Of a DNA stretch of 64,000 bases, positions 1-10,843 are shown one piece after another; within the stretch, counting starts at the first letter, position 1, and every line of letters starts with the position of its first letter. A program made the position numbers and the translations under genes. The DNA comes from Pseudomonadota bacterium (lineage in GTDB: Bacteria > Pseudomonadota > Gammaproteobacteria > Xanthomonadales > Xanthomonadaceae). The DNA lies in assembly GCA_018240435.1 (NCBI GenBank), contig JAFEFT010000017.1, forward strand, positions 19,168 to 83,167. Reading direction: 5' to 3'. A model generated the notes under the pieces. It was not told where the DNA came from, did not search any database, and saw only the letters and a list, made by a program, of their open reading frames with translations.

Positions 1-1
1 G

Positions 2-481
2 GCGCGCACCGATCCGCTGACCGGCCTGGTGAATCGTCGCTGTCTGCTCGCGGCGCTGGATGCGCAGATCGCAAGGCAGCGGCGGCATGGTGGTGTCTTC
101 GCGCTGACGATGCTGGACCTGGACGGATTCAAGCAACTCAACGACAGTCGTGGCCACGCCGCCGGTGATGAGGCCTTGCAGCGGGTAGCGACGGTATTGC
201 GGGCGCAGTTGCGGCAAATCGACGAAATCGGTCGCATCGGCGGCGACGAATTCGCGGTGGTGATGGGCGACATCGGGATGCAGGACCTGGCGGACAAATG
301 CGAGAGCTTGCGTGCGGCCATTGCCCAGGACCTGCAGGCGCATTCGTTGGCGGTGACGGCCAGCATCGGCGGCAGGTGTTTCCTCACCCCGCCCGCCGAC
401 GCCGGGCAGGCGCTGGCGAGCGTCGACGCGGCGATGTATGCCGCCAAGCAGGCAGGGCGCAACCGCGTCGTCTGCGAGTGA
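2..481 (+). CDS. GGDEF-domain diguanylate cyclase, C-terminal part (5' end outside window)
   Basis: The reading frame is open from the window edge, so only the C-terminal GGDEF domain is seen. It begins with the usual D-P-L-T-G-L-x-N-R entry motif and has an intact GGDEF active site (RIGGDEFAVV). An RxxD (RQID) sits at the expected inhibitory-site position just upstream, so product feedback by c-di-GMP is likely. The domain converts two GTP to cyclic di-GMP. What sensor or output module precedes it cannot be told. It converges with the HNH gene on the other strand. The GTG at 29 is an internal codon, not a start. Confidence 0.9.
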   Translation, partial: ARTDPLTGLVNRRCLLAALDAQIARQRRHGGVFALTMLDLDGFKQLNDSRGHAAGDEALQRVATVLRAQLRQIDEIGRIGGDEFAVVMGDIGMQDLADKCESLRAAIAQDLQAHSLAVTASIGGRCFLTPPADAGQALASVDAAMYAAKQAGRNRVVCE

Positions 482-516
482 TCGTTGCAGGCCGTCGCCA
501 CGGCGCGCACCGCGAT

Positions 517-1212
517 TCACATTGCCCGCGGGTTGTGCTTGGGCAGGTGGCTGCGCAGGAAATCCATCTGGTCGGCAAGGATGTGCCGGTTGCTGAGGAT
601 CAGGTGTTCGACCCAACTGGGCCGGTAGGGCACCGCCAGCAGCGGCATCCCGGCCTGCTGCGGCGTGCGCCCGCCCTTGTGCGAATTGCAGGCGATGCAG
701 GCGCTGACCACGTTCTCCCAGATGTCGCGGCCGCCGCGCGAGAGCGGCTGGACGTGGTCGCGGGTGAGCTGGTGGCGGCCGAATTCCTGGCCGCAATACA
801 GGCACAGATGCGCGTCGCGGGCGAACAGGGCGGTGTTCGTCAGCGCTGGCGAGGGCGCGCGGGCGCTGCCACGGGCGTGGCCGCGGGCGGCGATGATCGG
901 GTGCAGTGCCAGCACGCTGGGCGCTTCGAGCAGGCGGTTGTAGCCGCCGTGCAAGGTCATGCAGGGCTCGCCCAGCGTCCACGCCACCGCATCGCGGGCA
1001 TACAGGCAGGCGGCGTCCTGCCAGCTGATCCAGTCGAGGATGCGGCCGTGCGCGTCCAGCGAGAGCATGCGCGGTCGCGCGCTTTCATGCCGCCCCGGCT
1101 CGGCGTGGGCATGGGCGTGACGGATGCGAGCCTCGATGCCCGGCAGCACGAACACGCGCCCGGAGTGGGCGCGGGCGCCGGATGAACGGATGTGTGCTGG
1201 ATCGGACTCCAT
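517..1212 (-). CDS. HNH endonuclease family protein
   Basis: 231 residues from the ATG at 1212. The C-terminal half is an HNH nuclease module: CxxC (Cys137/Cys140), the D-H pair at 152-153 followed by SRGG, then CxxCN (172-176) with a K-G-x-R-T-P stretch. The two Cys pairs should bind structural zinc and His153 is the likely general base. Family members of about 190 residues begin near the sequence LSLDAHGRILDW, so the internal ATG at 1068 (residue 49) is a plausible real start; residues 1-48 are Arg/His/Ala-rich and look unlike a domain. Neither start has a clear ribosome-binding site. It is a solitary gene; the biological role of these chromosomal HNH proteins is not established. Confidence 0.85.
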   Translation of the reverse strand: MESDPAHIRSSGARAHSGRVFVLPGIEARIRHAHAHAEPGRHESARPRMLSLDAHGRILDWISWQDAACLYARDAVAWTLGEPCMTLHGGYNRLLEAPSVLALHPIIAARGHARGSARAPSPALTNTALFARDAHLCLYCGQEFGRHQLTRDHVQPLSRGGRDIWENVVSACIACNSHKGGRTPQQAGMPLLAVPYRPSWVEHLILSNRHILADQMDFLRSHLPKHNPRAM

Positions 1213-1304
1213 GATCCATCAGCATATACACCCATTGCGATGAATTGGGTAGCGCTGGCGTACTGCGTCCGCGCAGCGGCACCGAGGTGCCGGTCAACGG
1301 CGTG

Positions 1305-3098
<1,794 letters not shown>

Positions 3099-3111
3099 GT
3101 CTGCGTGAGAG

Positions 3112-3196
3112 TGGGGCTGGGGGCTCGGGGCTGGGGACTAGGAACTAGGAACTGGGGACTCACCGACGACTGCTCACAATCTGTCCTCTGTCCTCC
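3112..3196. repeat. heptamer repeat run (GGGGCTC / GGGGACT / GGAACTA, then TGTCCTC)
   Basis: Between the two minus-strand genes, 3112-3161 is built of seven-base variants GGGGCTG, GGGGCTC, GGGGACT and GGAACTA, and 3181-3196 holds two TGTCCTC units. The same families recur near 16.7, 52.1-52.7 and 57.8 kb. The G-tracts lie on the plus strand, the template strand for both flanking genes. Confidence 0.8.
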
Positions 3197-3197
3197 A

Positions 3198-3665
3198 TCA
3201 CCGCAACACGCCGGGCAAGCCCGGCACCGGGCTGAGCTGGCCTTCGAAGTGGTATTTGTAATCGCCCTTGGGATCGCTGGTAACGATGCGGCCATCGAGC
3301 TTGTACGCGATCGAACCAGAGCGCAGCGCGGCGACGGCGGCGCGGGCGGCGGGCGAGGGCGCGAGGGTGGTGTCGACCACGTCGGCCGATTCGGGGCCGA
3401 TGCGCAGGTTGGGCGCGGCGCTGACGCTGCCGGCCGGCTGCGCGGCGATTTCCACCTTGGCATCGATGCGGGTGAACGTCGCCGAGACGTTGGAATAGTT
3501 CTGCATGCGCAGCTGCAGCGTCCAGTGGCCGTCGGGCTGCACCGTCAACTGGCCGAGGCTGGCGCGTGGCGGAAACACATTGCGAACCTGACCACCGCCG
3601 ACGCAGCCGGCCAGCAGCAAGGGCAGCAGGGCAAGCACGAGGCGGCGGTGGGCGACGGGCATCAT
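3198..3665 (-). CDS. LEA type 2 family lipoprotein
   Basis: 155 residues from the ATG at 3665 (further in-frame ATGs at 3671 and 3662). The N-terminus has basic residues, a hydrophobic stretch and a lipobox LLAGC, so the protein should be lipidated and envelope-anchored. The mature part resembles the LEA14 (water stress and hypersensitive response) beta-sandwich: a strand pattern with LQLRMQNYSNV and a V-x-A-T-F turn, then a conserved middle and C-terminal strand set. The function of bacterial LEA14 lipoproteins is not firmly known. It is followed on the same strand by the acyl-CoA dehydrogenase. No strong ribosome-binding site is visible. Confidence 0.8.
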   Translation of the reverse strand: MMPVAHRRLVLALLPLLLAGCVGGGQVRNVFPPRASLGQLTVQPDGHWTLQLRMQNYSNVSATFTRIDAKVEIAAQPAGSVSAAPNLRIGPESADVVDTTLAPSPAARAAVAALRSGSIAYKLDGRIVTSDPKGDYKYHFEGQLSPVPGLPGVLR

Positions 3666-3671
3666 TGGCAT

Positions 3672-3995
3672 CCGCGGGCGTATGGAAAACCAGAGGATAG
3701 CAGCCACGACCGACCCTGCGGCGGCACGGGGCGATGTTCGAAACCGCCCTTCATCTGCCGTTTTTCCGCGTTGCCGATGGCTGCCTGCGGCGCCCGGATC
3801 GCCATCGTCGCGGCGTGGATGCCTTGCCCTCGGCGGCGGCAGGTGCGGCCACCGCAGACGCGGGTTTGCGTCCGGCAACCGTCGTTGCACAACCCGGCGA
3901 TCGTTGCTCGCCGCCGCGTTGCTCGCCGCCACAAGGACGATCTTCGCCTGCTATGGCATACTTGACGACTTGTCCGACGTACCGGTTGCCAACGC
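3672..3995. other. intergenic region between divergent lipoprotein and yajC genes
   Basis: 324 bases that must carry the promoters of both divergent units. A TTGACG lies at 3962-3967, close to the yajC start, but no convincing -10 follows it. Open frames here have no recognisable protein character. Confidence 0.5.
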
Positions 3996-4340
3996 ATGCT
4001 CAATCCTCTGGACCTGCTGATCCCCGTCGCCCACGCCCAGGCCGCGCCTGGCGGCCCCCAGGGCGGCGGGTTGATGAGCCTTTTGCCGTTCGTGGTGCTG
4101 TTCGTGGTGATGATCTTCTTCATGATCATCCCGCAGTCGCGCAAGGCCAAGCAGCATCGCGAGATGCTGGCCAAACTGCAGAAGGGCGACGAGGTGGTCA
4201 CCCACAGCGGCATCGCCGGGCGGGTAGCCGAGATCGGCGACGCCTTCATCAGCCTCGAAATCGCCGACGGCGTGCGGGTGAAGTTCCAGCGCGCGGCGAT
4301 CTCGATGGTGTTGCCCAAGGGCAGCCTGAAGGCCTCCTGA
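3996..4340 (+). CDS. yajC: Sec translocon accessory protein YajC
   Basis: 114 residues, the normal family size. A short N-terminal segment ending AHAQA is followed by one transmembrane helix (about residues 27-47, ending FMIIPQSRKAKQH) and a soluble domain with LQKGDEVVTHSGIAG, the family signature. YajC associates with SecDF and SecYEG in the inner membrane. It is the first gene of yajC-secD-secF, with secD starting 77 bases after its stop. The tgt/queA genes that commonly precede yajC are not present here; a divergent lipoprotein gene lies upstream instead. Confidence 0.97.
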   Translation: MLNPLDLLIPVAHAQAAPGGPQGGGLMSLLPFVVLFVVMIFFMIIPQSRKAKQHREMLAKLQKGDEVVTHSGIAGRVAEIGDAFISLEIADGVRVKFQRAAISMVLPKGSLKAS

Positions 4341-4417
4341 TACCGACCGGGCGCGCGCCGATCGCCCGTTGGCGGGCGGTCCAGGCGCGGCCTGCCGTCC
4401 CATAGCCGGTCATTCCC

Positions 4418-6310
4418 ATGCTCGAGTTCCCTCGCTGGAAAAACATCCTGGTGCTGGCGGTGCTGTTTTTCAGCCTGCTCTATGCGCTGCCCAACCTGTT
4501 CCCGCAGGATCCGGCCGTGCAGATCACCGCCAACCGCGGTCATGTCGTCGATGCCGCACTCAAGACGCGGGTGGCCACCGCCTTGCAGGCGTTGAAGATC
4601 CCGGTCAAGTCGATCGACCTGGCGCGCGACGAATTGCTGGTGCGGCTGCACGATCCGGATGCGCAACTCAAGGCATCCGACGCCATCCGCGATGCCCTCG
4701 GCGACGACTACACCAGCGCCCTGAATCTGGCCTCGACGGTGCCGCACTGGCTGAAGTCGATCGGCGGCAGCCCGTTGCTGCTCGGCCTGGACTTGCGCGG
4801 CGGCGTTCACTTCCTGATGCAGGTCGACGAGGACGCCGTGGTCGAAAAGCGCATCGGCGGCTATGTCGACGAGATCCGCGCGCTGATCCGCAAGAACCAG
4901 ATCCGCGGTGCCGACGTCGCCCGCACCGGCAGCGGCCTGGGCTCGGGCATCGCCGTGCGCGTGGCCAGCGCCGCCGACGGCAACAAGCTCGGCGCCTTGA
5001 TCGCCAATGAAATGCCGCAGCTCGACCTCAGGCCTTCGGCGGCCGGCACCACCCTGGCCGGCACGCTCAAGCCGGTCGAGCTCAAGAGCCTCACCGACGG
5101 CGCCATCGAACAGAACATCGGCACCCTGACCAATCGCATCAATCAGCTCGGCGTGGCCGAGCCGCTGATCCAGCGCCAGGGCGCCAATCGCATCGTGGTC
5201 GAGCTGCCGGGCGTGCAGGACACCGCCCAGGCCAAGAAGGTGCTCGGCGCCACCGCCACCCTGGAATACCGCGGCAACATCGACGGCAACCCCTACGACG
5301 CCGCCCGCTCCGGCAACGTGCCGCCCGATGCCAAGCTGTACTACATGCGCGAGCTGGGCCCCGACGGCAAGCCGATTCCGGTGCTGCTGTCGAAGAAGGT
5401 GATCGTCTCCGGCGACCAGCTCGAAAGCGCCAGCTCGATGACCGATCCGCAGTCGGGCACGCCGGCGGTGTCGGTGACGCTCAACGAGATCGGCGCCAAG
5501 CGCATGGAGGACTTCACCACCGACAACGTCGGCAAGAAGATGGGCGTGGTCTACATCGAGCGCACGCCGGTGACGCGCATCGTCGACGGCAAGGAAGTGC
5601 GCACCGTCAAGGTGACCGAGGACGTCATCAACGATGCGGTCATCCAGGGCGTGTTCGGCAAGCACTTCCAGACCACCGGCCTGGGCAGCCTGAAGGAAGC
5701 CTCCGAACTGGCGCTGCTGCTGCGCGCCGGTTCGCTGGCGGCGCCGGTGGACATCGTCGAGCAGCGGGTGATCGGCCCGAGCCTGGGCCAGGACAACATC
5801 GACGCCGGCCGGCGCGCGGTGGTGATCGGCTTCATCGCCGTGTGCGTGCTGATGATGGCCTATTACTACCTGTTCGGCGTGATTTCGGTGCTGGCGCTGT
5901 TCTCCAACCTGCTGCTGCTCACCGCGGTGCTGTCGCTGATCCACGCCACCATGACCATGCCCGGCATCGCCGGCATCGTGCTGACGCTGGGCATGGCGAT
6001 CGACGGCAACGTGCTGATCATCGAGCGCATCCGCGAGGAATTGCGCAACGGCAACACGCCGGTGGCCAGCATCAAGGCCGGTTACGACCGCGCCTGGGCG
6101 GTGATTCTCGACTCCAACGTTGCCAAGCTGATCGCCGGCGTGGCGTTGCTGACCTTCGGCTCGGGCCCGGTGAAGGGCTTTGCGGTGGTGCTGCTGATCG
6201 GCGTGCTGACCTCGATGTTCACCTCGGTGACGGTCAGCCGGGCGATGGCCACCCTGGTTTACGGCGGCGGCAAGAAGATCACCCATGTGTCGGTCGGCGG
6301 CGGTTTTTAG
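4418..6310 (+). CDS. secD: protein translocase subunit SecD
   Basis: 630 residues, typical for gammaproteobacterial SecD. Transmembrane helix 1 covers roughly residues 7-26. The large periplasmic P1 region follows, with GLDLRGGVHFLMQVD near residue 128 and the second signature TNRINQLGVAEPLIQRQG near 235. The last 180 residues form a five-helix bundle with GIVLTLGMAIDGNVLIIERI, the conserved RND-like helix whose Asp couples proton flow to pulling of the translocating protein from the periplasmic side. It sits between yajC and secF and should be co-transcribed with them. Confidence 0.98.
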   Translation: MLEFPRWKNILVLAVLFFSLLYALPNLFPQDPAVQITANRGHVVDAALKTRVATALQALKIPVKSIDLARDELLVRLHDPDAQLKASDAIRDALGDDYTSALNLASTVPHWLKSIGGSPLLLGLDLRGGVHFLMQVDEDAVVEKRIGGYVDEIRALIRKNQIRGADVARTGSGLGSGIAVRVASAADGNKLGALIANEMPQLDLRPSAAGTTLAGTLKPVELKSLTDGAIEQNIGTLTNRINQLGVAEPLIQRQGANRIVVELPGVQDTAQAKKVLGATATLEYRGNIDGNPYDAARSGNVPPDAKLYYMRELGPDGKPIPVLLSKKVIVSGDQLESASSMTDPQSGTPAVSVTLNEIGAKRMEDFTTDNVGKKMGVVYIERTPVTRIVDGKEVRTVKVTEDVINDAVIQGVFGKHFQTTGLGSLKEASELALLLRAGSLAAPVDIVEQRVIGPSLGQDNIDAGRRAVVIGFIAVCVLMMAYYYLFGVISVLALFSNLLLLTAVLSLIHATMTMPGIAGIVLTLGMAIDGNVLIIERIREELRNGNTPVASIKAGYDRAWAVILDSNVAKLIAGVALLTFGSGPVKGFAVVLLIGVLTSMFTSVTVSRAMATLVYGGGKKITHVSVGGGF

Positions 6311-6419
6311 CGTCCGATACGCAGCGGCATGACCGCCTTCCCCGTGTCGGGGCAGGGGCGCAGCAAGGCGGCCGATTCCGGCGCCGGCATCCACCACGAT
6401 TCGTTGCAGGCAGATCGAC

Positions 6420-7400
6420 ATGGAATTCTTCAACCCGAACAGCAACGTCAACTTCATGGGGATCCGCCGCTACACGGTGGCGATCTCGGTCATCCTGATG
6501 ATCGCCTCGATCGTCTCGCTGGCCACGCGCGGGTTGAATTTCGGCCTGGACTTCACCGGCGGTTCGCTGGTCGAGGTGACTTTCGCGCAGCCGACCGAGC
6601 AGCATGACGTCAGCGCCGCGCTGGAAAAGGCTGGCTTCAAGGGCGCGGTGGTGCAGCGTTTCGACACCCGCAACTACTCGATCCGCCTCGGTCCCAACGA
6701 GGGCGCCGACGCCGGCAAGGTGCACGGCGCCGTCACTGAATCGAGCATCGACGCGCGCAGCGCCGCGATCACCCATCACGTCGAGCAGGCGCTGGTTGCC
6801 AGTGGGCATCCGGCGCAGGTCAAACCGTCGGTCTACGTCGGCCCGCAGGTCGGCAAGGAACTGGCCACCAACGGCATCGTCGCGGTGTTCATGGTGCTGG
6901 CCGGCATCATGATCTACATCGCCATCCGTTTCGAATGGCGATTCGCCGCGGCCACCGTGCTCACCGAATTCCACGACGTGATCCTCACCGTCGGCTTCTT
7001 CTCGATGACCGGCATCGAGTTCGACCTCACCGTGCTGGCGGCAATTCTGGCGGTCGACGGTTATTCGGTGAACGACACCATCGTCGTGTTCGATCGCGTT
7101 CGCGAGTTGTTCCGCTCATCGCGCAAGGAGGCGCCGCTGGAGATCCTCAACCGCGCCGTCAACAACACCCTGTCGCGAACCATCATGACCTCGTTGGCGA
7201 CGATGGTCTCGGTGGTGGCGCTGTTCTTCTTCGGCGGCTCGACCCTGCACGGCTTCTCGGTCGCGCTGATGGTCGGCATCGTCGTCGGCACGCTGTCGTC
7301 GATCTTCTTCGCCTGCCCGATGCTCAACATCTTCGGCGTCAGCAAGCAGGATCTGATGCCCAAGGCGCGCGACGATGCCGAATTGGCGCGGCGCCCGTAA
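6420..7400 (+). CDS. secF: protein translocase subunit SecF
   Basis: 326 residues. Helix 1 is followed by a periplasmic domain carrying LNFGLDFTGGSLVEV, the SecF equivalent of the SecD D1 motif, then a five-helix bundle with LAAILAVDGYSVNDTIVVFD, the second signature with the proton-relay Asp. It completes the yajC-secD-secF unit; 109 bases separate it from secD. It ends with a charged cytoplasmic tail and converges on suhB, whose stop is only 20 bases away. Confidence 0.98.
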   Translation: MEFFNPNSNVNFMGIRRYTVAISVILMIASIVSLATRGLNFGLDFTGGSLVEVTFAQPTEQHDVSAALEKAGFKGAVVQRFDTRNYSIRLGPNEGADAGKVHGAVTESSIDARSAAITHHVEQALVASGHPAQVKPSVYVGPQVGKELATNGIVAVFMVLAGIMIYIAIRFEWRFAAATVLTEFHDVILTVGFFSMTGIEFDLTVLAAILAVDGYSVNDTIVVFDRVRELFRSSRKEAPLEILNRAVNNTLSRTIMTSLATMVSVVALFFFGGSTLHGFSVALMVGIVVGTLSSIFFACPMLNIFGVSKQDLMPKARDDAELARRP

Positions 7401-7420
7401 CGGCGCGGATGCCGCGCACT

Positions 7421-8248
7421 TCAATCGGGCTTGAATGCTCCGGCGTAGCCGCAGGCGACGATGGCCTGCTGCAGCTCGGCGGCCAGCTTGAGGTTGCCGG
7501 CAACGATGTGCCCGGGTTTGCCGCTCATTTCCAGCAGGTGCTGGGCACCACCGTGGTAATCGCAGGCATGGCCGCCGGCTTCGCGCACCAGCAATACCCC
7601 GGCGGCGATGTCCCAGGCCTTCACGCCGGCCTCGAAATAGCCATCGAGCCGGCCGCAGGCGACCCACGCCAGATCGAGCGCGGCCGAACCGGCGCGGCGG
7701 ATGTCCTCGGCTTTTTCCAGCAGCGTGCGCACGCACTCCAGTTGCGCCTGCGTGCGTTGCCGTTCGCGCGGATGAAAGCCGGTGGCGATCACCGCGCCGT
7801 CCAGCCCCGGGCGTTGCGTGCAGCGGATGCGGCGGTCGTTGAGGGTGGCGCCGCTGCCGCGGCTGGCGGTGAACAGTTCGTTGCGCAGCGGGTCATAGAT
7901 CACGCCGTGGCTGGGCACGCCGTTTTCGACCAGCGCGATCGACACGCAAAAATGCGGATTGCCGCGCAGGTAATTGCTGGTGCCGTCGATGGGGTCGATC
8001 ACCCAGACGTGGCTGGGCGATTTTCCGCGCGCGCCGCCGCCTTCCTCGGCGAGAATGGCGTAGTCCGGATGCGCACGGCGCAGTTCCTTGACGATCTCGG
8101 CCTCGGCTTGGGCGTCGACTTCGCTGGCGAAATCCTGACGCGCCTTCTCGACCACGTTGAGGGTATCGAGGCGATGGATGTAGCGCAGCATCAGCGCCCC
8201 GGCCTGACGAGCGGCCTTGACCATCACGGTGACGGCAGGTTTTTGCAT
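7421..8248 (-). CDS. suhB: inositol-1-monophosphatase family protein SuhB
   Basis: 275 residues from ATG 8248 ([14 protein letters not shown]), which matches the usual N-terminus; an in-frame ATG at 8272 would add eight residues. The metal-binding motifs of the FIG superfamily are complete: EEGG near residue 70, [12 protein letters not shown], and [15 protein letters not shown] near the C-terminus. The enzyme hydrolyses inositol 1-phosphate with Mg2+. In E. coli SuhB also joins the rRNA transcription antitermination complex, a role that may hold here but is not shown by sequence alone. It is divergent from trmJ and convergent with secF. Confidence 0.95.
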   Translation of the reverse strand: MQKPAVTVMVKAARQAGALMLRYIHRLDTLNVVEKARQDFASEVDAQAEAEIVKELRRAHPDYAILAEEGGGARGKSPSHVWVIDPIDGTSNYLRGNPHFCVSIALVENGVPSHGVIYDPLRNELFTASRGSGATLNDRRIRCTQRPGLDGAVIATGFHPRERQRTQAQLECVRTLLEKAEDIRRAGSAALDLAWVACGRLDGYFEAGVKAWDIAAGVLLVREAGGHACDYHGGAQHLLEMSGKPGHIVAGNLKLAAELQQAIVACGYAGAFKPD

Positions 8249-8385
8249 GCGCGGGGCGTCCGGATTGGCCATGAAAGAGCGGTGCCGGGCTCGCCGGCGG
8301 ATGGCAAGGTTACCAGCTTGGCTGCCGCTGCGGACAGCCGAACGACGCGGACGCGGCGCGCCGGCGAGTGCGCGGGAGTCGCGGC

Positions 8386-9159
8386 GTGAGCGCTGACGCT
8401 GCGCAAGCCGGCGTGCGCATCGTGCTGGTGCAGACCCAGCATCCGGGCAACATCGGCTCGGCGGCGCGGGCGCTGAAGACGATGGGCCTGCACGATCTGC
8501 TGCTGGTCGACCCGCAAGGCTCGCCGGCGCATCGCGACGCGCTGGCGATGGCGGCCGGTGCCGACGACGTGCTGGCCGGGGCACGCATCGTCGCCAGCGC
8601 CGCCGAAGCAGTGGCCGACTGCGCGTTCGTCGCCGGCTGCACCGCGCGCAGCCGGCATGTCAGCTTGCCGGGGCTGAGCCCGCGTGAGGCGGCCGCGCAG
8701 TTGCTGGCGCAATCCGCGCACGGGCCGGTGGCGCTGTTGTTCGGCTGCGAACGCACCGGCCTGACCAATGCCGAATTGCAGTTGTGCCACGCTGCCGTGC
8801 ACATTCCGGCAAATCCCGTCTATGGTTCGCTGAACCTTGCCGCAGCGGTGCAGGTGCTGTGCTACGAGTGGCGCGTCGCGGCACTGGAACGTGTCGCGGC
8901 CGGCTGCGGCGACGACACCGCCGGCGCGCGCGCCGATCCACCGGCGACGCAGGCGCAGATGGAAGGCCTGTTCGCGCATCTTGCGAGCACGCTCGATGCC
9001 ATCGACTTCCACAAGGGCCGCTCGCCGGCGACGGTGATGCGCCGGCTGCGTGCCCTGTTCCAGCGTGCCCAGCCCGATGCCCGCGAGTTGCGCATCCTGC
9101 GCGGCATCCTCGCCGACGCGCAGCGGATGGCCCGGCTGGCCGGCCGAAAGGTGGAATGA
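8386..9159 (+). CDS. trmJ: tRNA (cytidine/uridine-2'-O-)-methyltransferase TrmJ
   Basis: 257 residues from a GTG at 8386, chosen because a GGGAG lies seven bases upstream; the GTG at 8368 lacks such a site. The SPOUT methyltransferase fold shows motif 1 ([17 protein letters not shown]), motif 2 ([15 protein letters not shown]) and motif 3 ([19 protein letters not shown]), which form the trefoil knot binding S-adenosylmethionine. The last 90 residues are the helical tail typical of TrmJ. TrmJ methylates the 2'-O of position 32 in several tRNAs. It is divergent from suhB, an arrangement common in gammaproteobacteria. Confidence 0.95.
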   Translation: MSADAAQAGVRIVLVQTQHPGNIGSAARALKTMGLHDLLLVDPQGSPAHRDALAMAAGADDVLAGARIVASAAEAVADCAFVAGCTARSRHVSLPGLSPREAAAQLLAQSAHGPVALLFGCERTGLTNAELQLCHAAVHIPANPVYGSLNLAAAVQVLCYEWRVAALERVAAGCGDDTAGARADPPATQAQMEGLFAHLASTLDAIDFHKGRSPATVMRRLRALFQRAQPDARELRILRGILADAQRMARLAGRKVE

Positions 9160-9225
9160 AGGCGGCATTTGGTTACGATGGGCGGTGCGGATCGGTGCGC
9201 GCCGATCCAGAGCCATGGGGGCGAC

Positions 9226-10626
9226 ATGCGGTTCGGCTTGCAAGCGCGTTTCATCGCGATCCTGTCGCTGGCGACGATGCTGTGCCTGGTCGTGGCCTGG
9301 GTATTGCACGGGCAGGTGGGTGTGCATGAACGGGCGATCGATGCCGTCCTGCACCCGTCGACCGCCGCCGCCAGCGCGCCGGCGCCGGCAGGCGTCGATG
9401 CGGCGATCGCGCAAGCCAACCACCACTACCGCATCGCGCTGTCGGCGACGATCTTCGTCTGCGTGCTGCTGTTGGCGGCGGTGGCTTGGTTGGTCTGGCA
9501 GGCGCTGCTGCGGCCGGTGCTGAAACTGGCGGCGACGGCGCGCCAGATCGAGGCCGGTGAGGTGGTCGGGCCGCTCGCCGATGCGCAGCGCGACGACGAG
9601 ATCGGCGATGTCGCCTGCGCCTTCGACACGCTGGCCACGGCGCTGGCCGGCTTGCGTGAACGCATGCATCACGATGCCGCTCGCCTGGCCGCCGAAGCAG
9701 CGGCGCCGGCAGCGGCCAGGGCGTCTGCGCCGGTCGCGGCCGTGGCGGCACCGCCTGCGCCGGTGGTGTCGGCGCCGGCAGCGACGGCTCCGGCCGCCGC
9801 GCCCGCGCCTGCCGCGATCGTCGCGCCCGTACCGCCGACGGCTGCACAGTTGGCGCGCCTGGCCGGGCTCGAGGAAGATCTGCACGACGCCTGGCGACGC
9901 GACGAACTGCGCGTGCTCTACCAGCCGATCCACTCGTTGTCCGATGGCCGCATGCGCGGTGCCGAGGCGCTGCTGCGCTGGCAGCATCCGCTCGAAGGGG
10001 CGATCTCACCGGCCGAGTTCATTCCACTGGCCGAGCGCAGCGACCTGATCGTCGACCTCGGCCGCCACGTCCTCGTCCAGGCCTGCTCGGATGCCAGCCT
10101 GTGGCCGGGCGACGGCACGCCCGAGAACAGTCCGTTCGTTTCGGTCAACGTCGCCCAGCGGCAGTTGCGTCACCCGCAGATTTTCGAATACGTGGTCGAG
10201 GCGTTGCGCAAGTCGGGGCTGGAGGCGTCGCGGCTGCATCTGGAGATCCCGGCGGCGGCGTTGCGCGTGGAAGATCCGATCGTCGAGTCGATGATCGAAC
10301 AGTTGCGTGGCCTGGGCCTGCAGATCTGGATCGACGCCAGCGGCGTCGACGCCGGCGACCCGCAGCGCTGGATGAAACCGTCGGTGAGCGGCGTCAAGGT
10401 CGGGCACAGTCGTATCCGCGAACGTGGCCAGAGCGCCGCCGATGCGGCGTCCACCGACGCCATCGTCGCCACCGCGCGCTCGCTGCGTGTCGTCGCGGTG
10501 GTGGTCGGCGTGGAGCAATTGTCCGAGTTGAACGTGCTCAAGGAGCAAGGTGCCGAACTGGCGCAAGGCTATGTCTTGTGCAAGCCGGTGAGCACCGATG
10601 AGATCGGGCGGCGATTGCTGGGTTGA
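9226..10626 (+). CDS. membrane-anchored HAMP-like protein with degenerate EAL domain
   Basis: 466 residues from ATG 9226, preceded by a GGGGG run four bases upstream. Two transmembrane helices (about 6-28 and 69-91) enclose a short periplasmic loop. A HAMP-like helix pair follows (to about 145), then a 50-residue Ala/Pro linker, then an EAL domain from about residue 215. The EAL motif itself (247-249), Asn308, Glu340, Lys391, Glu430 and the Q-G-Y near 447 remain, but the DDFGTG loop reads IDASGVDAG at 369-377, so one of the paired metal-binding Asp residues and the loop glycines are lost. Phosphodiesterase activity is therefore doubtful and a c-di-GMP receptor role is possible. It starts 66 bases after trmJ. 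Confidence 0.85.
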   Translation: MRFGLQARFIAILSLATMLCLVVAWVLHGQVGVHERAIDAVLHPSTAAASAPAPAGVDAAIAQANHHYRIALSATIFVCVLLLAAVAWLVWQALLRPVLKLAATARQIEAGEVVGPLADAQRDDEIGDVACAFDTLATALAGLRERMHHDAARLAAEAAAPAAARASAPVAAVAAPPAPVVSAPAATAPAAAPAPAAIVAPVPPTAAQLARLAGLEEDLHDAWRRDELRVLYQPIHSLSDGRMRGAEALLRWQHPLEGAISPAEFIPLAERSDLIVDLGRHVLVQACSDASLWPGDGTPENSPFVSVNVAQRQLRHPQIFEYVVEALRKSGLEASRLHLEIPAAALRVEDPIVESMIEQLRGLGLQIWIDASGVDAGDPQRWMKPSVSGVKVGHSRIRERGQSAADAASTDAIVATARSLRVVAVVVGVEQLSELNVLKEQGAELAQGYVLCKPVSTDEIGRRLLG

Positions 10627-10797
10627 TGCGATCGACGATACGCGCGGCAACGGCGCCGCGCAGTGCGTTGCCCGGTCGCGAACGATGCCCGCGCGTCGTT
10701 GCCAGGCTACTCCGCGTGGGGGCGGGCTGATCTGGCCGCAGCAAGCAAGACCGGTTCGGCGTCTTGCTGGATCAATCAGCGCCGGCTCGACCCGGTG

Positions 10798-10815
10798 CCG
10801 GCCATCCGTGGCCGG
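10798..10815. terminator. bidirectional hairpin between convergent genes
   Basis: CCGGCCA, loop TCCG, TGGCCGG: a perfect seven-base-pair stem with a four-base loop, between the EAL gene and the convergent S10 peptidase. No U-run follows on either strand, so this is a hairpin-type transcript end rather than a classical intrinsic terminator. A closely similar hairpin is at 63459-63480. Confidence 0.55.
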
Positions 10816-10843
10816 TCTTCGCGGCTGAAAAGCCCACGATTGC

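Noticed and set aside
3662-6457. 931-codon open frame on the minus strand across yajC and secD
   Set aside because: Antisense shadow; composition is Arg/Ala/His/Gly-biased and SecD on the plus strand is unmistakable.
9169-9225. Upstream GTG start for the EAL protein
   Set aside because: Adds 19 residues before the membrane helix and has no ribosome-binding site, while ATG 9226 has one.
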